This document shows positions 45,166 to 57,083 of a stretch of 60,000 bases of DNA, piece by piece. The stretch is from NCBI RefSeq assembly GCF_963678635.1, contig NC_087064.1, positions 2,141,688-2,201,687 of the forward strand. The letters run 5' to 3'. How positions within the stretch are numbered: the first letter of the stretch is position 1; every line of letters starts with the position of its first letter. The position numbers and the translations under genes are program-made. The notes under the pieces are model-generated. The model was not told the DNA's origin. It saw only the letters and a list, made by a program, of their open reading frames with translations, and searched no databases. This stretch comes from Symsagittifera roscoffensis. Taxonomy: Eukaryota > Xenacoelomorpha > Acoela > Convolutidae.

Positions 45166-46929
45166 AACCAGGCAACCTGATATAATGAATGTTTCACAGT
45201 CAAGTTTACTGCACTTACTGTATGTGTGCCTTCAGCAAAACAAGAGGTTGAGTCGTACGTAAGTGAAACAGTTTTTTTTGTAGTTCATTTGGGTATGCTG
45301 ATTTGCGGCGGTATTTTCATGAACAACTCAGCACAACTCCACTTGGCATGTTTACTCATGCATAAAAACCTAGGAGCGTTTGCCTGCAAATCGAGGCTTG
45401 AAGCAGCACTAGCAAGCAATAGCAAATACTTTCGTGGGTGGTTCGTGGAAACCCCTTTTTACTGTGTCCTCAGTTCTGCACTTAATCAAGCATACACTAA
45501 TCAATTCATGCACATCAGCTCTGCCAGCCGTTAGAATTGGAGCCGGCCGTTAGAACCCAAAACGATTAGCTGTTTCCAACATCTCTAGGTTGAGTTAAAA
45601 ACTAGAACTTTCTCATGTTTCGAGGCCTTTTGAAAAAAAAACGATCTACGACGGAATTACATTTTATGTCGTCTTCATATCCTAGTGAAATTAAAACTAG
45701 AACTCAAAAATGAGATAATGGACGCTAAAATAGTAAAATTGACAAGTAACAAAAGCTGTTGAGCAGTCAGTATGAGGCGTGTAAAAAGACTTGTCTAAAA
45801 ATTTGGTCAATAATGCCTATGGTTGTGTTAGGTTATATTCTTTAATACCAGGCATCAATGAGTTTTGCGAGATGTAGCCATTTTGAAAATGGACGTTTGT
45901 GCTTTGAAAAAAAATCATACTTAAATAAAATTTTTGTAACCTACCTAAATTGTTCTTGAACGGTGGTTCGACAAACCAGATGAAAGGACAAAAGTTTGGA
46001 ACTTTTTACTTGAAATGCCCTTGCGTTTTTCTCAGCTTTTAAAACGAATTTCGGATATTCAGTTGTTTCAAAAATCGTTTTTGTTAAATTTTGGTTGTTT
46101 TCCTACGCAACAATTTTTTAGTTATTGATGACTAATAATTGACTGAATCTGAATCTCCTGCTACCTTGAACGAAGCGTAGCCTCAATCTTCTGTTCAACT
46201 TTCCTTGCCTTGTTTTAGCAGGAGCTGCTTCTCTCGGACTCTCGCTCGCAGTCTATATTGCAACCTTGGAGCGCTGCGAAATTGGTTTCTGGTAATAAAC
46301 TGATTGGTTTTGAACTGGCATTTGCGCATGTGATTCCTGACGTCCATGAAAAAGTTCGATATTGTTTGCAGAGACAAAACCGACGTAAAATTTATGTTGA
46401 CTTTGATTTTGCTGTGCATGGACAAAAGTTCAATTTCTTTTTGTTACAGTTTTTTTTCAGCAGTTTTCAGAGTTTTCTGTTTGTGTCTCAAAAGTAGCTG
46501 GTCTGTCATTTGCATTAATAACATCTGTAATATGCGATAGAGTTCAAATAGGGTTTTTTAATGATTTTCGTTCATTTATTGTTTCATCAATTTACATCAT
46601 GTTGAAAAACTTCACCTATTTAAACAAAAAATTATTAGGTTTTATCTAATTGTTTGGCTCAAAAATAAGTCAAGTAGATGCACCAGACCAAACAAGAGGA
46701 CCACTGCAAGGTTTTACAGCTCTCGTTACCAACTGAACTGAATAAAAACAAAGTACGAGACGAAAATGAAAGATTCTGGTCTCAGTCATTCGGACCGTCA
46801 TAAATTTTTTAAATTTTGATTTCTAACTACAATTTTTTTTGAAATTTTTCTTATCTTCATGGATTTTCTGTTTTTGACAAGTTTGGATGAAATGAAGAAA
46901 ATATCAGCAATTGATACATAAAAATTTTT
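45166..46929. other. Sequence present only in copy A; no gene seen
   Basis: This stretch interrupts copy A relative to copy B. It may be an insertion, or its counterpart may have been lost in copy B. A plus frame at 45226-45534 (102 codons) lacks any recognisable domain. Confidence 0.5.
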
Positions 46930-47410
46930 CTCTACGAAAACTGGAGGTTGAATAATTTAGATTAGTGAAGTGGCTCTTACTCAATAGCTTATTTTAGGCT
47001 AAGTGTATTTTTAGCAAATTGTTAAAACTTTGTTTTGATCTAAGCGTGCATAAGACTGGGGGTCTTTTTGACGTGATACATAGACATTAGGTGCTGTTGT
47101 TTTCTTGTATGCTTTTTAGTCTCAATAACTAGTATCGGTTTGTGAAGATTATGACCTCAAGCAATCTCAAGGTCAGTTTAATGATTTCTCAACATCGTGT
47201 TACCTGTTTTGTTTCAAACTTTGGGAAAAACACTCTAAACTTTGTTTTAAGCTTTAAAAATGTCATCGAGGCGTTTTTGCAAAAACAGAGCATCATGTTT
47301 ATGCAACAATGGAATGCCTTAACAACAAAAAAGAATACTCCAAAAACGTTTGTACAGAGGGCTGTTTAAACGCTGGTCAACTAAGGGCAATGAGGTTTTT
47401 AAGCTATCAA
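46930..47410. repeat. Old duplication, copy A right part
   Basis: It aligns with 49210-49675: actgggggtctttttgacgtga versus attgggggtcttatcacgtga, aatgtcatcgaggcg versus ggtgtcgtcgaggct, and gtcaactaagggcaat versus gtcaactacgggcaat. Confidence 0.8.
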
Positions 47411-47929
47411 ATTCAAACGTTGTTTCCTGGCAAGTTTATTTTTTGGATCTTTAATTTGTTTACCTTACAATTGTAAAAAGACGAAACCTCAAACCACGAG
47501 GAGTGAAGACAAAAGAGGCTCCACAAATGGAAAGATATGGGAAGTCGACGTCAGTCTAGAGAGGATAGTCAGTGTGTACCAAGATATCAGCTGAAAACTG
47601 ACATAGTAACCCCTGAAAAAGGGTCTTGCTCGAAACAGGGCCCGTATGTTGTGGATAGCTGTGGATACTGTGGAAGAAATGCAACTTGCTTGAAACGCCT
47701 GGACAAGGGTGATGCGATTAGCAGAAGGAACTGGGCCACTCAACATTACGAGGAAATGAAGTCTGGGGCGATGAAATCCACTTGACAGGAACTGGGAGAA
47801 GTTATTACATTGATTTTTGATATGCGATGAGGGCTTCCTTGTCAACGAATTTCTTGCTCGGAAACTATTTTGATCGGACGGAAGCTCAGTTTTTGATTAC
47901 CTTGGTCTTTCTAAGCGTCTCCAAGTTGA

Positions 47930-49675
47930 TACCGATTACTTGTGCTCTCAAAATTGAAAAAAAAATCAGATTGAGGCCGCCAAAAAAGGGATTACTTAAA
48001 AATTTCCGTAGATAAAAAAACGCACAGTTCAAAATTCGCAAAAGCTTGGAGGATTTATTTGGATATAAAATTGGTTAGCGTGAGACAAAAATCATTTATT
48101 GTCCGAACGGATTCTTGAGTCGTGATGGCGGTGTCGCCATAATGATGCTTTCTTTAAGCTGCCATGATCGTCCGAAACGATCTATGAGACACAATTTTTC
48201 TCAATACGATTTTCAATTGATAAATATTAAACTAACGAAGAAAAAAAATTGTCAAGAAGAACAATCTGATCTTCAGCTTGGAGCATGCCAACATACGATG
48301 AGGTAGAAGTGAGAAATTGCTGAGCCCGATCATCAGCTGGGGACCGGGAATCAGCTTGTATAGACATCAAATTAAGTTCAAGTTCATTCCCAGTTCTCAC
48401 TTGGTCGACAACTAATAAATCTTAAGCATTGCGCTTAGAATTAGTTGCTCGAACACTAAATAGGTAAAAAAGCCCACCAATAAGGACTCAGCCAGTAGGC
48501 ACACAAATATCTAGGAGGGTTTTGTTTTTATCCAGAAAAAGTTTTTCGAGAGGTTTGACAGCATTGAACTTATCTTGCCCTAAAGTCATCTCAACATCAT
48601 CAAAGCTATAGAAAACTGGTTTAATTGATGCAAATGGGGGAATTGTTCCGGCAAGCTTAGAACGCCTGTGATTTAAAAATCAAAGCTGAGAATTTCATTG
48701 ACAAGCAAGGAAACGGTAGAATTGATGTTACAGAGTTTGATTTCAGAAAATATGATCATTTCATCCTGCTCTGTGGGGAAAGGCTCCGTCGAAGTGAAAC
48801 CAATTACCAGAAAATCATTTTTTATCAGTTGAAAAAACCGGTTTGCAAGGCTTTTCGAGGGCAACGGGTAACAAGAAGTTGCACCCTACAAGGACAGGTG
48901 TCAAGTCTGTTTGAACTTATCTCTAAGTGAGGCAGAAAAAGGAGTACCATGACTTATTTATCTCAACAAACTATTGACGTTTTATGATGGCTTGCTACAA
49001 CTTGGCATGGCTCTATTGCTTCGATTAGAAGGAGCAATATTGTTGCTTTTTTGTCATCCTTGAAGTTTCTAATAATTTTTAACCATTCCTCTCCCCAGTC
49101 ATTTTTTATGTTCTCTTCGATCAATCTACCTTTTAATCTTCCTTGACTTTGGATTTTTTGACACATTTGTATGAATTGCCAGCAATAACAGCAGATGAGC
49201 CTAAAATTTTTTCTCCATGAAAACCGGAGGGTGATTAATTTAATTTAAGGAAAAAAATCCTACTCATTAGCATTTTTTAGAATGAGTCTTTTCATCAAAT
49301 TCTAAAAGTGTTTGCTTTATCTAAGCCTGCAACAAATTGGGGGTCTTATCACGTGAAACACAAGTTTTGACTGCTATTGTTTTTTTTGTACTCTTTATAA
49401 ATGCCAATAGTTTAAGTGTGTTATCATAGTTTGACTCCAGCATGCTCATGCGCTTTTTGCCAGCCTGAAACCTTCTTTTGTTATTAACATTTTTGGCAGT
49501 AACACTCTGCTTTAAAGGTGTCGTCGAGGCTATATTGCAAAAAAAAAGACTATCGTGTTTGTGGAATAATTCATAGAACTAACAAAAAAAGGGAATATCC
49601 CTGAACATGCTGGAAAGAAATTTGTTTCAAAGCATGTCAACTACGGGCAATTAATTTTTGAGCCATAAAATATTT
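47930..49675. repeat. Old duplication, copy B
   Basis: This is a contiguous counterpart of 44080-45165 plus 46930-47410. It is strongly diverged, with no shared open frame, so it is probably an ancient duplicated non-coding or transposon-derived unit. Confidence 0.8.
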
Positions 49676-52239
49676 AAACAGGGTCAGTTTAAACTCTTAT
49701 CAGAGCATTGGGATGAAAAAAACTATGAAACCAGAGAAAAGCTAGAGAATCAACCAAGATTGATGAGATCATGCAATTTTCTAACAAGAAACTTGACAGC
49801 AGCCATGACATCCTTTGACCCATGATGAAATAAGAGGGTCTGCTCAAACCATCGAAGAAACTGGAATACCATTACGCCTCTGGGACAACCGGGATTGCTT
49901 AAAATCATTTCTTGAATGTGCAAGTCGTAACAGCTTATTTCATCTATGAGGTCGCAACGTTGCTGAAATTCTGGACGGAGAAACCATAAGAGATTGATAT
50001 TCTTGACAGAGAAAAAACCATGTTAGGCTGGATTCTAGAAGAAAACTAGAGGGTTATATGAAATCCGAGGCCCGAGGGGATTGTCGAAGTGCGACATGAA
50101 ATGAGAGAGAGCTTCTTGAATTCAAATGAGGATGTGGTATGGAAGACATCAAGATCGTCCTGATGTTCGCATTCTCAAGCTGAATGAGTTGCAAAATTCC
50201 GGGAGGATCGAACAAAAACGTAAATTAGAGCCAGGTACATGTTTAGTTTTTAAAGCTGTTGACGGAACTCGTCGTATGATGGTGAAAATCGCGTGAGAGT
50301 ACAAGTAAATCCATTCCAAGACAGCCCCGTAGTTTGCTGACAGAAACGAGAAAAATAAAAACGATGTGCTGACTTGGTGAACTGTTACGAGGGAACGACT
50401 GTCAATTTGGACTCTTCTTCGGGATTTTTTTCAATATTCTGTAGTTTAGAGTCTCTTTAGTTATTGGAATTCAAACCACATCTGAGTGTTGAGTCTTGGC
50501 CAGGCGTTTTACAGATCAACCAGTAACACATCAAAACCTGGAAAGGGGGACCAGAAGCGGAATTGGTCTTCCCCGTGAGTGAGGTTTCTAGTCTGCCAGT
50601 CAATGCTAAAATTCTCAGTACTGGCAACTTACTGCAAAAGTAATTATCCAGGGCGAAGTATGGTGGTGGAAGATAGTATTCAGAGAATCTTGGTCGAGTT
50701 ATGGAGAAGGAAACTCCTGGGAAACGAGAAGGAGAGTTCCAGCGATTTCGAGAGACAAAGTGCCATTGGCAAAGTGACGAAAGATGTTTCTGTGATAGAT
50801 GAGTCCAAATCCGCTCAAGAGAAAATGATAAAATTTGAGCCGTCACTGGAAGCTTCCGGATGATAGCAATGCTAGAAGAATCAATTTGACATGATTATAC
50901 CTGTCACTGTGCAGAAAAATATTTCGGTACTACGTGAAGAGTAAATTGGGACATAGAAGAAATAAAATCAATTGGTTGTCTGGACCATCAACAAAAACTT
51001 ACCATGATCTTGATGAGCTCTAACCAGGATTTGCGCTGCGTCGAGGAGAATGTTTTGAAGTATCGAGAATTTAAAGCAACCACAGTGGAAGACATCAACC
51101 CGACAGACTATTCCAGAAAGCTGGATCTATTCGAGATTGCCTGTAAAGCAATCGCCATAACGAAAGTAGTAACACGCACCTGGAGCAGGATCCTATTCTT
51201 CTCTTTGTTCGAGTCACGCTGACATCCTGGTTATAGGTTCTTGCTAAAGGTCAAATGGAGAGCAAAGCAAAAGAACACAGGCCATTCCTTGTCGAGATGT
51301 AACCAGGAAGCACAGGAATCAAACGGGCCCTGTTAAAACACAGTAATGGAGTGGCAACTGCCTGCAGAAGTGTCGGGAATTTTGTCTGGAAAATATAAAA
51401 AAGGCGTGAAATTATCATTGAAAAGAGTCTTGCCAACAATGGGAGCCTGATTCTTGTTAACATCTTGAAAGAAAGCAGGAGTCTAGATTGAAATGCTGCC
51501 AAACCACGTTGACAATCCATACGAGTGCTGCCAAGTCTTACGAGAACAGAAAGAGTGGGTAAACCCCTATGATCAAATCGTGATCCGCTCAGACAATAGC
51601 GAGTTAGCGGGCAGCATTATGTCACAAATGAAGACACATCTAGTAGCTGCCAAGAAAGCTGAGGAGACTCAGTCCTTTTTGACCATTCTAGTGAATGATC
51701 AGGCGACTGTAGCCCACCAGAATTTGGCTTGAGTTGACTTGAAGTGACGCCATAAAGTAGCATCCGCTGACTCATATAGGCTAGATTTTTTTTAAATGCT
51801 TTTATTATATTGTTAATAGTTAAATGTATTCCTACGTGCCTGATTTCTTGCCACATCTGCAAATCAGAAGTCTGAACCATATAAGTCAAATTAATGATTG
51901 CGGAAAAGTTGTGCCTACATTTTCTCAAAACTAATTGCTGGTTGCAATTGTTCTATCAAGATATTTCACGAGAGTAGAGGTCTCTGCCTACTGACTGAGA
52001 ACATCGAGAATGGCTTCGGAAAGCAAATAAAAATTACCAAAAAGTGTATCTGAATCTACAGAGTACAAATTCACAGGGGAACTTCACCAAAGGACTGACA
52101 TTATGTTCCAAACTCATTTTGAACAAAACAAAATTTTTGTATTAAAAGGTTATCTCGATCTTGATCAAAGTTCGTACTGGAGTTGAATCCAGAAATTGCT
52201 GGTCATAATTTGATTACTGAATTTAATAAAAGGAGAGTT
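49676..52239. other. Decayed DNA with one family fragment (50579-50863)
   Basis: Open frames at 51004-51222 and 51493-51732 have balanced composition (for example DINPTDYSRKLDLFEIACKA) and may be remnants of the same unknown protein as the fragment at 50579-50863. No domain is recognised and stops separate them. Confidence 0.4.
50579..50863 (+). pseudogene. Diverged fragment of the 57-60 kb protein family
   Basis: The frame contains SDFERQ followed after 26 residues by EPSLEASG. The minus-strand DNA at about 59890-59770 encodes SDFERQ followed after the same 26-residue spacing by EPLLEASG, with weaker similarity around it. Here the frame stops directly after LEASG. This suggests an old, opposite-strand relative of the tandem gene family at the right end of the window. 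The function is unknown. Confidence 0.5.
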
Positions 52240-52623
52240 TTTACGTGATTATGCTGTGATGAGTTTCCATACTGATCTATATGAAATGGATCCAGCACAC
52301 ACTTTCCAGTAAAAGTTAACCAAACAGCACATTCCCGGGCCTGTTTTTAACGCCGTTTGCGTATTTTTAGATTTTTTAAAGATCTGGTCATGAAAGCCTT
52401 TTATTGAGAATCTTGAGTGGGAGTTTCTTAAGCAGTGGCCTATAAGCAGTAACACGATCTTGAGTTCCTTGTCTAGTGAAAACTGTTTGTTGGAGTCGGC
52501 CGATTGAGATATAAAAGCACGAGAGGTAGTGTTTCTAGTCCTTGATCTCTTGAGTATAAAGCCTCTTGTTCTTGATTCCAAGTAATACGTACACAAACGA
52601 CTGTTGCGACTGTCGCATTCTAC

Positions 52624-53240
52624 GTGGATTTTTCAAAAATATTTGATAAAATGTCTAATTTTAAACTTCTCCGGAACGCTGCGAAAAGTTGTGTTAGAGG
52701 ATGCCTACTAAAACTCCTGTGCGACCATCAATATGATCATAAAGATTATCTGAAAACCGACATCACAAAAAATTGTCACGACAAACGATGTGCCACAGGG
52801 ATCCCTCATGAACATGCTATTTTCTGCCCCTTAATTAACGATCTCCACGTTCGACTGAAATTTTCTGATCTGTTTATGTACGCCAATGAGCTCAAACCCT
52901 TGACAGTTAACATTGATCCAATAAAAGTACAACGGGATTTGAAAGGTGAAGGAAAACAAGATGGCCCTTGTTCTCTACAAATGTGCAGAGGTGATTTTTA
53001 GTGGCAATCCTCGAAGTCTGGCTAGCTTAATATTGAAACCTGATAATAAAGCCAAAGATCACGGATTAATGATCGATTCGAAATTAACCTGCACCAAACA
53101 CGAAAAAAAGCGCGTAAAAAATAGGTAAAAAAGCATTTCATTCGATCACGCAGGTGATTTTGTAGAGGACAGCACCACTCCTTAAATTAAATTTTACAAA
53201 TTACAAGCCCACAATAAGTTTTATTTGATCCAGGTACAAA
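52624..53240 (+). pseudogene. Broken non-LTR retrotransposon reverse transcriptase
   Basis: Successive frames (52624-53001, 52946-53128, then to about 53240) carry the order of non-LTR RT motifs: YVDFSKIFDKMS (motif A), GIPHEHAIFCPLINDL (degenerate motif B), FMYANEL where the catalytic box should read A-D-D (motif C), and DPIKVQRDL. The thumb-like KCAEVIFSGN and GLMIDSKLTCTKHE follow in another frame. At least two frameshifts and lost catalytic Asp residues make it inactive. The sequence pattern is of the CR1/Jockey type, but the clade is not resolved by eye. Confidence 0.8.
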
Positions 53241-53416
53241 CTTTCTTTGGTCCATACCGAACAGCGTAAGCAAAGCACATAGAAGAACACTTAAAATTAC
53301 ATTAAAAAGCACGTAAGAAAACAGGTAAAAAAGGTATTTGATCAGGCGCTTGAATGCATACAGGACAGCACCACTGTTTAAACTAGTCGTTTACGAACTA
53401 GAAGTCCACAATAAAC
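53105..53416. repeat. Local duplication of the RT 3' part, ~205-bp period
   Basis: The text 'gacagcaccact' and 'cccacaataa'/'tccacaataaa', together with 'aggtaaaaaag', recurs in the same order about 205 bp later. The last RT segment was therefore tandemly duplicated after insertion. Confidence 0.7.
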
Positions 53417-53446
53417 ACAATAAAGCCGACTATGACAATTGGGCTC

Positions 53447-54804
53447 TCTTGTATTCATCTGGGGAGACAAAATCTCATTCGCTTAGATAACTTCCAGAAA
53501 AAATTCTGAAATGGATTACATTTTGCTCAAAAAAATGAAAACATGAACAAGTTTTGATCTTAAATTGTATTGCCGCCTTCTTGCAAGTAACAAATCTTCT
53601 TCTCTCAAGCGTAGAACAAAGAAAAGATCTGCTCTCGCATCTATCGCTGTACCCGCAATCGAATCTACAACGGCACATGGTTAATGAAGGGAATTTTCGA
53701 ACTCGCCAGCGTAAGAACGGAGCATGTGTAACATTCGCCCGGAAGTACATAGCGACGGCAAAAAAGCTAAGTTATGAAACAAATGGCTTGCGTCTAAACA
53801 CAGCTTCACATGCTTCTAACCGTCTCTACCAAAGCCAGTTCATTGTGTGGTCCATTAAAATGGGGTTGACAAAGTCTTTACTTTTTAAGGCTATCGACTG
53901 GATCGCGCAAATTAACTTAGTTACAAGCAAAAATAGTGAGATCATGGCTGGGCCTCAGTATCCCCAGACCAGGAGGTCACTCCTAAAAGCAGGGCGTATA
54001 CTTAATTATCATATTTCTATAGTTTTTGCTCAGTAGATAAAAATCTACATATCCATCGGAGATGGATCAACCCTTTCCCTCAACTCCTAGCATCTCATCC
54101 TCTGAAAACGAATTTGGTATTAATTAAAATTAAATCAGGACATGCCAGGAAGCTAAAAGTTGCTAAAAATACGGTTTCAGTCTCTTTCCGAGGCCCTTCC
54201 AGATTCTTGAATCCGGACGAAGAGCAGTCGTATCGTCACTCTGGAAGAGAAGTAGAATTCTCCCGATACCCCTCAGAATTCTCGGGAATCGCTCCGTAAC
54301 GATTGTAGCAGCACAACCGTTACAATTCGGAATGATCTTCCACCAATAATATCGATCGTAATTCCAATTCGTATCGCATGTCTGTTTTCTAACGAAATTT
54401 GTTGTTCTGTTCATTTTCGCGCTTTTTCTGTCTTCGCGAAAATAAAAATGTTCCTGTGTCTTTGCAACCGATTTTTTAAAAATTTCACATGTCAGTTAAA
54501 ACCAACCTCTCCCAATTCGATCAGTTTATCAAATAAGACCGTTAATCCTCTGAAACAGCCAATTCTTCCACAAAACTGTTCCAATAAAATTTCGATTTCG
54601 TCATGCATTTTAACCGCCATTCTGGTCGAATGTCACATTGCACGAGGAGAACTCATCTTCCGAACATGCCAAGTCGTAAACCGGATTGACAAACATGTCG
54701 ACTCCTGTAACATTCGCCCGGAAGTACATATCGACGGAAAATAGAGCTAAGCTATAAAACGACTGGCCAGCGTCTAAACAGAGCTCTACATGTTTTTTTT
54801 ACCG
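53447..54804. repeat. Tandem unit U1 (1358 bp)
   Basis: It is nearly identical to U2 (offset 1358 to 1360). Inside it a ~98-bp direct repeat occurs at 53727-53825 and 54707-54806 (gtaacattcgcccggaagtacat ... accgtct). It contains a 160-codon plus frame (53554-54036) that U2 destroys by a CGA-to-TGA change and an extra A, so that frame is probably not a gene. Confidence 0.95.
54296..54323. other. Hairpin in U1
   Basis: Arms GTAACGATTGT and ACAACCGTTAC, loop AGCAGC, one mismatch. It is repeated exactly in U2 (55656-55683) and in changed but better paired form in U3. Confidence 0.7.
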
Positions 54805-56157
54805 TCTTGTATTCATCTGGGGAGACAAAATCTCATTCGCTTAAAAAACTTCCAGAAAAAGTTCTAAAATGGATTACATTTTGCTCAAAAAAAATGAAAA
54901 CATGAACAAGTTTTGTTCTTAAATTGTATTGCCGCCTTCTTGCAAGTAACAAATCTTCTTCTCTCAAGCGTAGAACAAAGAAAAGATCTGCTCTCGCATC
55001 TATCGCTGTACCCGCAATCGAATCTACAACGGCACATGGTTAATGAAGGGAATTTTTGAACTCGCCAGCGTAAGAACGGAGCATGTGTAACATTCGCCCG
55101 GAAGTACATAGCGACGGCAAAAAAAGCTAAGTTATGAAACAAATGGCTAGCGTCTAAACACAGCTTCACATGCTTCTAACCGTCTCTACCAAAGCCAGTT
55201 CATTGTGTGGTCCATTAAAATGGGGTTGACAAAGTCTTTACTTTTTAAGGCTATCGACTGGATCGCGCAAATTAACTTAGTTACAAGCAAAAATAGTGAG
55301 ATCATGGCTGGGCCTCAGTATCCCCAGACCAGTAGGTCACTCCTAAAAGCAGGGCGTATACTTAATTATCATATTTCTATAGTTTTTGCTCAGTAGATAA
55401 AAATCTACATATCCATCGGAGATGGATCAACCCTTTCCCTCAACTCCTAGCATCTCATCCTCTGAAAACGAATTTGGTATTAATTAAAATTAAATCAGGA
55501 CATGCCAGGAAGCTAAAAGTTGCTAAAAATACGGTTTCAGTCTCTTTCCGAGGCCCTTCCAGATTCTTGAATCCGGACGAAGAGCAGTCGTATCGTCACT
55601 CTGGAAGAGAAGTAGAATTCTCCCGATACCCCTCCGAATTCTCGGGAATCGCTCCGTAACGATTGTAGCAGCACAACCGTTACAATTCGGAATGATCTTC
55701 CACCAATAATATCGATCGTAATTCCAATTCGTATCGCATGTCTGTTTTCTAACGAAATTTGTTGTTCTGTTCATTTTCGCGCTTTTTCTGTCTTCGCGAA
55801 AATAAAAATGTTCCTGTGTCTTTGCAACCGAATTTTTAAAAATTTCACATGTCAGTTAAAACCGACCTCTCCCAATTCGATCAGTTTATCAAATAAGACC
55901 GTTAATCCTCTGAAACAGCCAATTCTCCCACAAAACTGTTCCAATAAAATTTCGATTTCGTCATGCATTTTAACCGCCATTCTGGTCGAATGTCACATTG
56001 CACGAGGAGAACTCATCTTCCGAACATGCCAAGTCGTAAACCGGATTGACAAACATGTCGACTCCTGTAACATTCGCCCGGAAGTACATATCGACGGAAA
56101 ATAGAGCTAAGCTATAAAACGACTGGCCAGCGTCTAAACAGTGCTCTACATGTTTTT
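54805..56157. repeat. Tandem unit U2
   Basis: It copies U1 with few changes. Its junction to U3 falls at a shared ACCGTCT, which also occurs at the U1/U2 junction and inside the unit. This points to recombination between the internal ~98-bp repeats. Confidence 0.95.
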
Positions 56158-57000
56158 CACCGTCTCTACCAAAGCCAGTTCTTTTGGTGGTCTTTCTAAC
56201 ATCGGGTCTACAAAAACGTTACTGTTCTCCGGCTTCGACCAGAACGCTCAAATTAACTTACTTACTTGCAAAATTAGTGAGCTCATGGCTGGATCTCAGT
56301 TTCCCCAGACCAAGAGGTCACTCCTAAAAACAGGGCTACTACTATTTGTCATTTTATTATTGTTTTTGTTCAGTTGATAAAAATCATCATCTCCATCGAA
56401 AATGGATCAACCCTTTCCCTTAACTCCTAGCTTCTCATCGTCAGAAAATGAATCCAGATGTTAATTAAAATCAATTCAGGACATAACCAGGAAGCTACAA
56501 GTTCGTATAAAACACTTTGAGTTCAAGTCCCAAGACCCCTCCGGATTCCTGAATTCGGGGAAATAACACACTTATTTCCTCTCCGGAAGGCTTGTTTCCA
56601 TCCTTCACCGTTAGCGTGAATGGCCTTGCAACGATTGTAGCGACACAATCGTTGCAACTCGGAGCGGTCTCTGCTGACACTCTGTCGTGTTTCTCTATTT
56701 CTCGTCGTTTTTCTCACAACTGTCGTGGTTGTTGTTTGCGCAAATTCTTTTGTTGTTCTGTTTTTAATTTGGATTTTTTCCAAAATGGCCATCTTTGACG
56801 TTTCTCAAAAGTGTGACCTCACAATTCGAATTTTTAAAATTCAACAATTTCCGAATCCTTCAGCCTTCACGATTTGTCCAATTGTCTGAAAAACACTGTT
56901 AATCCTCTAAAACTGCTAGACCTTCGTAACTGTCTTTTTGTCAATTCTGGTCAAATGTCACATATTCCCCGGACAGCCCGGTCAATGTCCCCATTGAATC
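56158..57000. repeat. Tandem unit U3, partial and diverged
   Basis: It matches the U2 interior from about 55179 to 56000 with many differences, and starts at ACCGTCTCTACCAAAGCCAG. It has a perfect 13-bp hairpin at 56626-56657. The short plus frame ending in a hydrophobic run (LLLFVILLLFLFS, 56377) is not kept in the other units. Confidence 0.85.
56626..56657. other. Perfect 13-bp hairpin in U3
   Basis: TTGCAACGATTGT and ACAATCGTTGCAA flank the loop AGCGAC. Compared with U1/U2, a T-A pair is replaced by C-G, with both arms changed, and the U1/U2 mismatch is repaired. Confidence 0.85.
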
Positions 57001-57083
57001 TCGTAGTTTTCGTAAAACTGGTACAGTGCTATTGAACAAAATTTACAAAATGCACGAAATCACTTTTATCCACATCATATTGA

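Noticed and set aside
47489-47845. 118-codon minus-strand frame and its plus-strand counterpart
   Set aside because: Both strands are open at once, neither shows a domain, and the surrounding DNA is a decayed repeat.
53554-54036. 160-codon plus frame in U1
   Set aside because: In U2 the same frame has a TGA and an added A, and U3 does not keep it. The minus frames of the same units are equally long.
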